From contig JAZSMJ010000044.1 in the NCBI GenBank assembly GCA_045535815.1, positions 1 to 30,370 on the forward strand: 30,370 bases of DNA, in the 5' to 3' direction. Both the position numbers and the translations under genes were made by a program. The notes under the pieces are model-generated. The model was not told the DNA's origin. It saw only the letters and a list, made by a program, of their open reading frames with translations, and made no database searches. Numbering within the stretch: position 1 is the first letter of the stretch; each line of letters opens with the position of its first letter. Shown here piece by piece: positions 26,773 through 30,370 of this stretch. This DNA comes from JAZSMJ01 sp045535815. Its GTDB lineage: Bacteria; Bacillota; Clostridia; Oscillospirales; CAG-272.

Positions 26773-29202
26773 TCATTTTCTTATATCAGCGCCGAGGGTT
26801 TTGGTAAGTCTCTTAACGACGGAGGAAGCGACAGCCTCGATCTCGTCGCCGGTGAGGGTCTTCTCATCCGATCCGATAACCAGGCGGAGAGTAACCGACT
26901 TCTTGCCTTCGGGGATCTGCTTACCCTTATACTCCTCAACGAATCTGACGCCTCTAAGAAGCTCGTTCTTCTTCGAGCCGATGCAGGACGTTATATCGTC
27001 CCACTTAACCGAGAAATCGACCAGAAGCGAGAGGTCGTATTCGTTCGTGGGGAACTCACTCGGACGCTCGAAGCGGTTGGTCCTCGACTTAAAGGGGATA
27101 AGAGCGCTCATATCGAGCTCAACCAGAACGGCGCTGAGCACCTTAATACCGCACTCAAGAGCAGCCTTTCTCGCAAGCAGACCCATCTCGCCGATCACCT
27201 TGCCGCCAAGGCAGATATTCAGCCAAACTACGTCGTCCGCCCAGTAGGGCTTCTCAAGCTTCTCGAAGGTAAGACCCTCCATGTGCACGTAGGAGCTCAT
27301 CGCACCGATAACGCCTTTTGCACGGCGGAAGAGAGACGAAACGTCACTCGGAGCGCCAACGAAAGCGCAGCCGAGATGCTTCTTCTGCAAGGGGAGAGAC
27401 TCGCCCTCGTACTCGCTCGTGTAATCTGTGTCGAGGAAGACCTGCGCCTCCTCAAAAATATCGAAGCTGCTGAAATTACGCTCGTTCTTTGCAATAGCCT
27501 TGCAGATATTGGGGAGAAGCGAGCATCTGATGTATCTTTCAGACGGGGAAGGCGGAGTTGAGAGCGCAAGAAGCTTGTCCTTATCGGGAATGAGCGCAGA
27601 TACGAACTCGTCGCTCATCCAGGGATAGGTGAAGATCTCCTGCATATTGCATCTGAATGCAAGATATTCCTTTATGCGACGGACGAGATCGTAATCTATC
27701 TGATTAATCGCACCGTCAAAGGAGGTGGTGATAGCGGAGGGCTGGAAGTTTTCGTAGCCGTACATACGGGCAACCTCTTCCATAATGTCCGCCTTTATCG
27801 AAACGTCGCCTGTCGAGCGCCAGGAGGGAACGACGATGTGCATACCCTCATCGGTAAAGCTGACCTCAAAGCCCATCGCACCCAGCTTGCGAGCCACGAT
27901 ATCCTGCGGAATACGCATGCCGAGACGGCGGTCGAGCCAGTCGAAGGAAACGTCTATCTCATTTTTCTCGAGCTTTTTCTGATAGTTGTCGGTGAAGGCG
28001 GTGACCTTCATCTCGGGATAGAGCTGAGCAAACAGCTTCATGGCAAGAGAAAGCGCCTGATCGCATCTGTCGGGGTCTATCGCCTTCTCGTAGCGGGAGG
28101 AAGCCTCGGTACGGTTGTCGTATCTCAGAGCCGTTCTTCTGACCGAGCGGGACGAGAAGTTAGCAACCTCCAAAATAACGCTTTCGGTGGTGGGCAGAAC
28201 GGAATCCTTGCAGCCGCCCATAACGCCTGCGAGCGCAACAGCGCCCTGCGCATCGGCGATAACGAGATCGTCCTCGCAAAGCTCGAGCTGCTTGTCGTTG
28301 AGCAGCTGGAGAGCCTCGCCGTCACGAGCTCTTCTTACCTCTATGTGATCGATTATGTGATCGGAATCAAAAACGTGTGTCGGCTGACCGGTAGCCAGCA
28401 TAACGTAGTTTGTAACGTCAACCAAAGCGTTGATCGGACGCATACCGACCCTCCAGATACGGCTGCGCATCTCAAACGGAGCTTCTTTTACAGAAAGGCC
28501 GTCCACACGTGCGCCGATGTATCGGGGGCAGCGCTCAGCATCTTCAATTCTTACGTCAAAGGGAGCAACCTCACCCACAGCGTAGGGCTCGATAGGAGCA
28601 AGCGGAAGATCGTAAAGAGCCGCAAGCTCTCTTGCGATGCCGTAATGACCCCAAAGATCGGGGCGGTTGGTCATCGACTTGTTGTCTATCTCAAGAATAA
28701 CGTCACGAAGACCGAGAACGTCGGCAATATTGTCGCCTGCAGCGCATTCAAATGCGGAAAGATCGAGTATCTCGTGCTCACCCTCGGAGGGGAACAGATC
28801 GGCAAGACCGATCTCAACGGAAGCGCAGATCATACCAAAGCTCTCAACGCCACGGAGCTTTGCGTTCTTTATCTCAACCGGCTCACCCTCACCGTGCCAG
28901 CGCACCATAGCGCCCGGGCAGGCAACGGCAACCTTCTGATCTACAAAAAGATTGGAGCCGCCGCAAACGATGTCCTTAATATCGGAGCCGATGTCAACAC
29001 GGCAAACTCGAAGCTTGTCAGCGTTGGGATGAGGCATGACCTCTTTTATAATGCCGACGATCACACCGTCAAAACGGCTGCCGAGATCCTCAGCACCCTC
29101 CACCTCAACGGTGGACATGGTGAGATCGTAGGAAAGCTTAGTAAGATCAACGTCAGCGGGAAGAGCGACGTAGTCCTTTATCCAGTTAAGTGATAATTTC
29201 AT
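26773..29202 (-). CDS. pheT: Phenylalanine-tRNA ligase beta subunit
   Basis: 809-aa beta subunit of the heterotetrameric PheRS. Domains in order: N-terminal MKLSLNWIKDYV, the EMAP/OB tRNA-binding domain (~40-150, VMPHPNADKLRVCRVDIG), the B3/B4 editing region (~200-385, SMTNRPDLWGHYGIARELAALY, VMLATGQPTHVFD, ALAGVMGG), the B5 DNA-binding-like fold (~400-475), a catalytic-like core (~475-700, EEVARMYGYENFQP, FDIFEEAQVF) and the C-terminal anticodon-binding ferredoxin-like domain (~715-809, PSEFPTNEYDLSLLVD). The length is normal. It follows pheS by 14 bp. Confidence 0.98.
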   Translation of the reverse strand: MKLSLNWIKDYVALPADVDLTKLSYDLTMSTVEVEGAEDLGSRFDGVIVGIIKEVMPHPNADKLRVCRVDIGSDIKDIVCGGSNLFVDQKVAVACPGAMVRWHGEGEPVEIKNAKLRGVESFGMICASVEIGLADLFPSEGEHEILDLSAFECAAGDNIADVLGLRDVILEIDNKSMTNRPDLWGHYGIARELAALYDLPLAPIEPYAVGEVAPFDVRIEDAERCPRYIGARVDGLSVKEAPFEMRSRIWRVGMRPINALVDVTNYVMLATGQPTHVFDSDHIIDHIEVRRARDGEALQLLNDKQLELCEDDLVIADAQGAVALAGVMGGCKDSVLPTTESVILEVANFSSRSVRRTALRYDNRTEASSRYEKAIDPDRCDQALSLAMKLFAQLYPEMKVTAFTDNYQKKLEKNEIDVSFDWLDRRLGMRIPQDIVARKLGAMGFEVSFTDEGMHIVVPSWRSTGDVSIKADIMEEVARMYGYENFQPSAITTSFDGAINQIDYDLVRRIKEYLAFRCNMQEIFTYPWMSDEFVSALIPDKDKLLALSTPPSPSERYIRCSLLPNICKAIAKNERNFSSFDIFEEAQVFLDTDYTSEYEGESLPLQKKHLGCAFVGAPSDVSSLFRRAKGVIGAMSSYVHMEGLTFEKLEKPYWADDVVWLNICLGGKVIGEMGLLARKAALECGIKVLSAVLVELDMSALIPFKSRTNRFERPSEFPTNEYDLSLLVDFSVKWDDITSCIGSKKNELLRGVRFVEEYKGKQIPEGKKSVTLRLVIGSDEKTLTGDEIEAVASSVVKRLTKTLGADIRK

Positions 29203-29216
29203 TTTCTGATCCTCCT

Positions 29217-30254
29217 TTAACGGAACTGCTTAAGGAATCGCAGATCGGTGCTGTGGAAAAGACGAACGTCGTCAACGCCGTAACGCATCATGACCAGACG
29301 GTCAAGACCGATGTTGACGTAGAATCCCGTGTACTCGTCGGGGTCAAGCCCTGCAGCCCTGAGAACGTTGGGATGAGGCGTACCGCCGGGCATTATCTCG
29401 ATCCAGCCAACGTGCTTGCAAACGCTGCAGCCCTTGCCGCCGCAAACGAGACAGCCCATGTCTATCTCAAATCCGGGCTCAACGAAGGGGAAGAAGCCTG
29501 CACGCATACGGACGGGAACGTCCTGTCCGAAGACCTTGGAAAGTATGCTCTTTATCATGACCTTGCCGGCAGTGTAGGTGAGATCTTTATCTACTATAAG
29601 CGCTTCGTACTGGAAGAAGGCTCTTTCGTGACGTGCGTCGGTGGTCTCGTTTCTGTAAACTCTGCCGGGGTAAACGAAGCGGTAGGGGGGCTTGTGTGTC
29701 TGCATAAAGCGGACGCTGTCGCCGGTCAGATGAGGGCGCAGGCAAAGCTTTTTGTTTGCCTCACCGCAATCGTGACCCTCAAGCCAGTAGGTGTCCATGC
29801 TCTCTCTGGCAGGGTGGTTGGGGGGGAAGTTGAGGTTGTCGAATGCGTAGTATTCGCTTGTGATCTCAGGACCGCTGAACACCTCAAAGCCCATGGAGCG
29901 AAATGCGTCGTTCAAGTCGTAGCACATCTGCGTGATAGGATGAAGTCCGCCTATCACAGGCTCAATGCCGGGCAGAGTGCAGTCGAAGTCGGAGGAAACG
30001 GCAAAAGCCTTGAGCTTGAGCTCCTCACGTGCAGACTCGATAAGCTCGGTAAGCTCAGCCTTGGCAAGATTGACCGCCTTGCCCATCTCGGGGCGAAGCG
30101 AAACGTCAAGCTTGGGTATCTCTTTTAAGAGCTCGGTAACAGAGCCCTGCTTGCCAAGAAGCGCACCCTTGACCTCCTGAAGCTCAGCCTCAGTCGATGC
30201 ACTGCGGATCTTCTCTGCTCCCTCCCGGAGCAAAGCTTCTAATTTATCTTTCAT
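29217..30254 (-). CDS. pheS: Phenylalanine-tRNA ligase alpha subunit (divergent pocket motifs)
   Basis: 345-aa catalytic subunit of PheRS. A coiled-coil N-terminus (~1-85) precedes the class II core, with GLHPITQMCYDLNDAFRSMG, motif 2 YPGRVYRNETTDARHERAFF and motif 3 GLDRLVMMRYGVDDVRLF. A four-Cys cluster (268, 271, 276, 279) could bind zinc. Several usually invariant sites differ: PHLTGDS for the common THTS, FFQ for FHQ, FPFVEPGFEID for FPFTEPSxE, GGTPHPNVL for GMVHPNVL, and GFYVNIG for GFAFGMG. It is the first gene of pheST. Confidence 0.95.
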   Translation of the reverse strand: MKDKLEALLREGAEKIRSASTEAELQEVKGALLGKQGSVTELLKEIPKLDVSLRPEMGKAVNLAKAELTELIESAREELKLKAFAVSSDFDCTLPGIEPVIGGLHPITQMCYDLNDAFRSMGFEVFSGPEITSEYYAFDNLNFPPNHPARESMDTYWLEGHDCGEANKKLCLRPHLTGDSVRFMQTHKPPYRFVYPGRVYRNETTDARHERAFFQYEALIVDKDLTYTAGKVMIKSILSKVFGQDVPVRMRAGFFPFVEPGFEIDMGCLVCGGKGCSVCKHVGWIEIMPGGTPHPNVLRAAGLDPDEYTGFYVNIGLDRLVMMRYGVDDVRLFHSTDLRFLKQFR

Positions 30255-30295
30255 TTTTCTGATCCTCGCTATCTAAAAAAACATTAATCCAAATT

Positions 30296-30324
30296 ATTGT
30301 AACATAATTCTGCAAAAAAGTCAA
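30296..30324 (-). promoter_or_regulatory. Sigma-A promoter of pheST
   Basis: TTGACT (30319-30324) and TACAAT (30296-30301) on the minus strand with a 17-bp spacer. The leader is only about 35 nt long, so no T-box or attenuator fits between promoter and pheS. Confidence 0.8.
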
Positions 30325-30340
30325 TGGTGGTCGCATTATC

Positions 30341-30370
30341 GTGGGGGCTCTTTTTGCAAAAAGCCGCCCC
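30341..30370. repeat. GGGGGC/GCCCC hairpin at the window edge
   Basis: GGGGGCTCTTTTTGC and the complementary AAAAAGCCGCCCC form an imperfect hairpin nearly identical to that at 26513-26541. It continues past the window, so its full extent is unknown. Confidence 0.6.

Noticed and set aside
27838..29193. 451-codon open frame on the plus strand
   Set aside because: It is antisense to pheT, whose domains are complete. It lacks a recognisable family or good ribosome site and reflects the codon bias of the real gene.
29190..30128. 312-codon plus-strand frame
   Set aside because: Antisense shadow of pheS; no family resemblance.

Overview
The window reads as chromosome of a spore-forming Clostridia member, most like gut Oscillospirales/Christensenellales lineages. 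This rests on the spoIIGA-sigE pair, the yicC-remA-gmk-rpoZ-priA-def-fmt-rsmB gene order, a T-box and a TPP riboswitch, and dispersed palindromic repeats of a kind common in gut Clostridia. Species cannot be fixed from the sequence alone. Most genes are on the minus strand.

Layout, described from low to high coordinates (minus-strand operons therefore read from right to left). 10-1626: spoIIGA and sigE, which make and process the early mother-cell sigma factor. 1708-11053: a housekeeping operon, transcribed yicC, remA, gmk, rpoZ, priA, def, fmt, YugP-type Zn peptidase, rsmB, DUF1015. It covers RNA turnover, nucleotide supply, replication restart, initiator-Met formylation and deformylation, and rRNA methylation. 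11168-13173: an operon of a DUF5685 protein, a J-domain protein with a Cys-rich tail and a membrane protein. 13438-14068: tRNA-Lys(UUU) followed by a four-helix-bundle (23S-IVS type) gene framed by inverted repeats. 14223-14426: a small XRE regulator with operator-like repeats. 14480-14880: a repeat island. 14894-17681: pepF and a TPP-riboswitch-controlled thiT. 17698-19144: a beta-propeller glycosidase-like gene. 19190-19780: a second, dense repeat island. 19813-20814: a nucleoside-hydrolase-like gene. 20884-23539: a T-box leader followed by an unusual single-chain XRE-cupin-acyl-CoA synthetase. 23593-24444: proC. 24578-25828 (plus strand): AI-2E-type permease. 25930-26760: a third repeat island carrying a small sigma-70-region-4-like gene. 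26773-30324: pheS-pheT, with a PheS whose amino-acid pocket motifs differ from the textbook enzyme.

The strongest candidate for something undescribed is the T-box-controlled XRE-cupin-adenylate-forming fusion: tRNA charging appears to gate synthesis of one polypeptide that carries a DNA-binding domain, a ligand-sensing cupin and an acyl-activating enzyme. Other points of interest are the four-helix-bundle cassette behind tRNA-Lys, the mosaic of MITE-like elements separated by a recurring 9-mer, a terminator lying inside the apparent pepF leader, and a terminator whose U-tract doubles as the spoIIGA -10 element.
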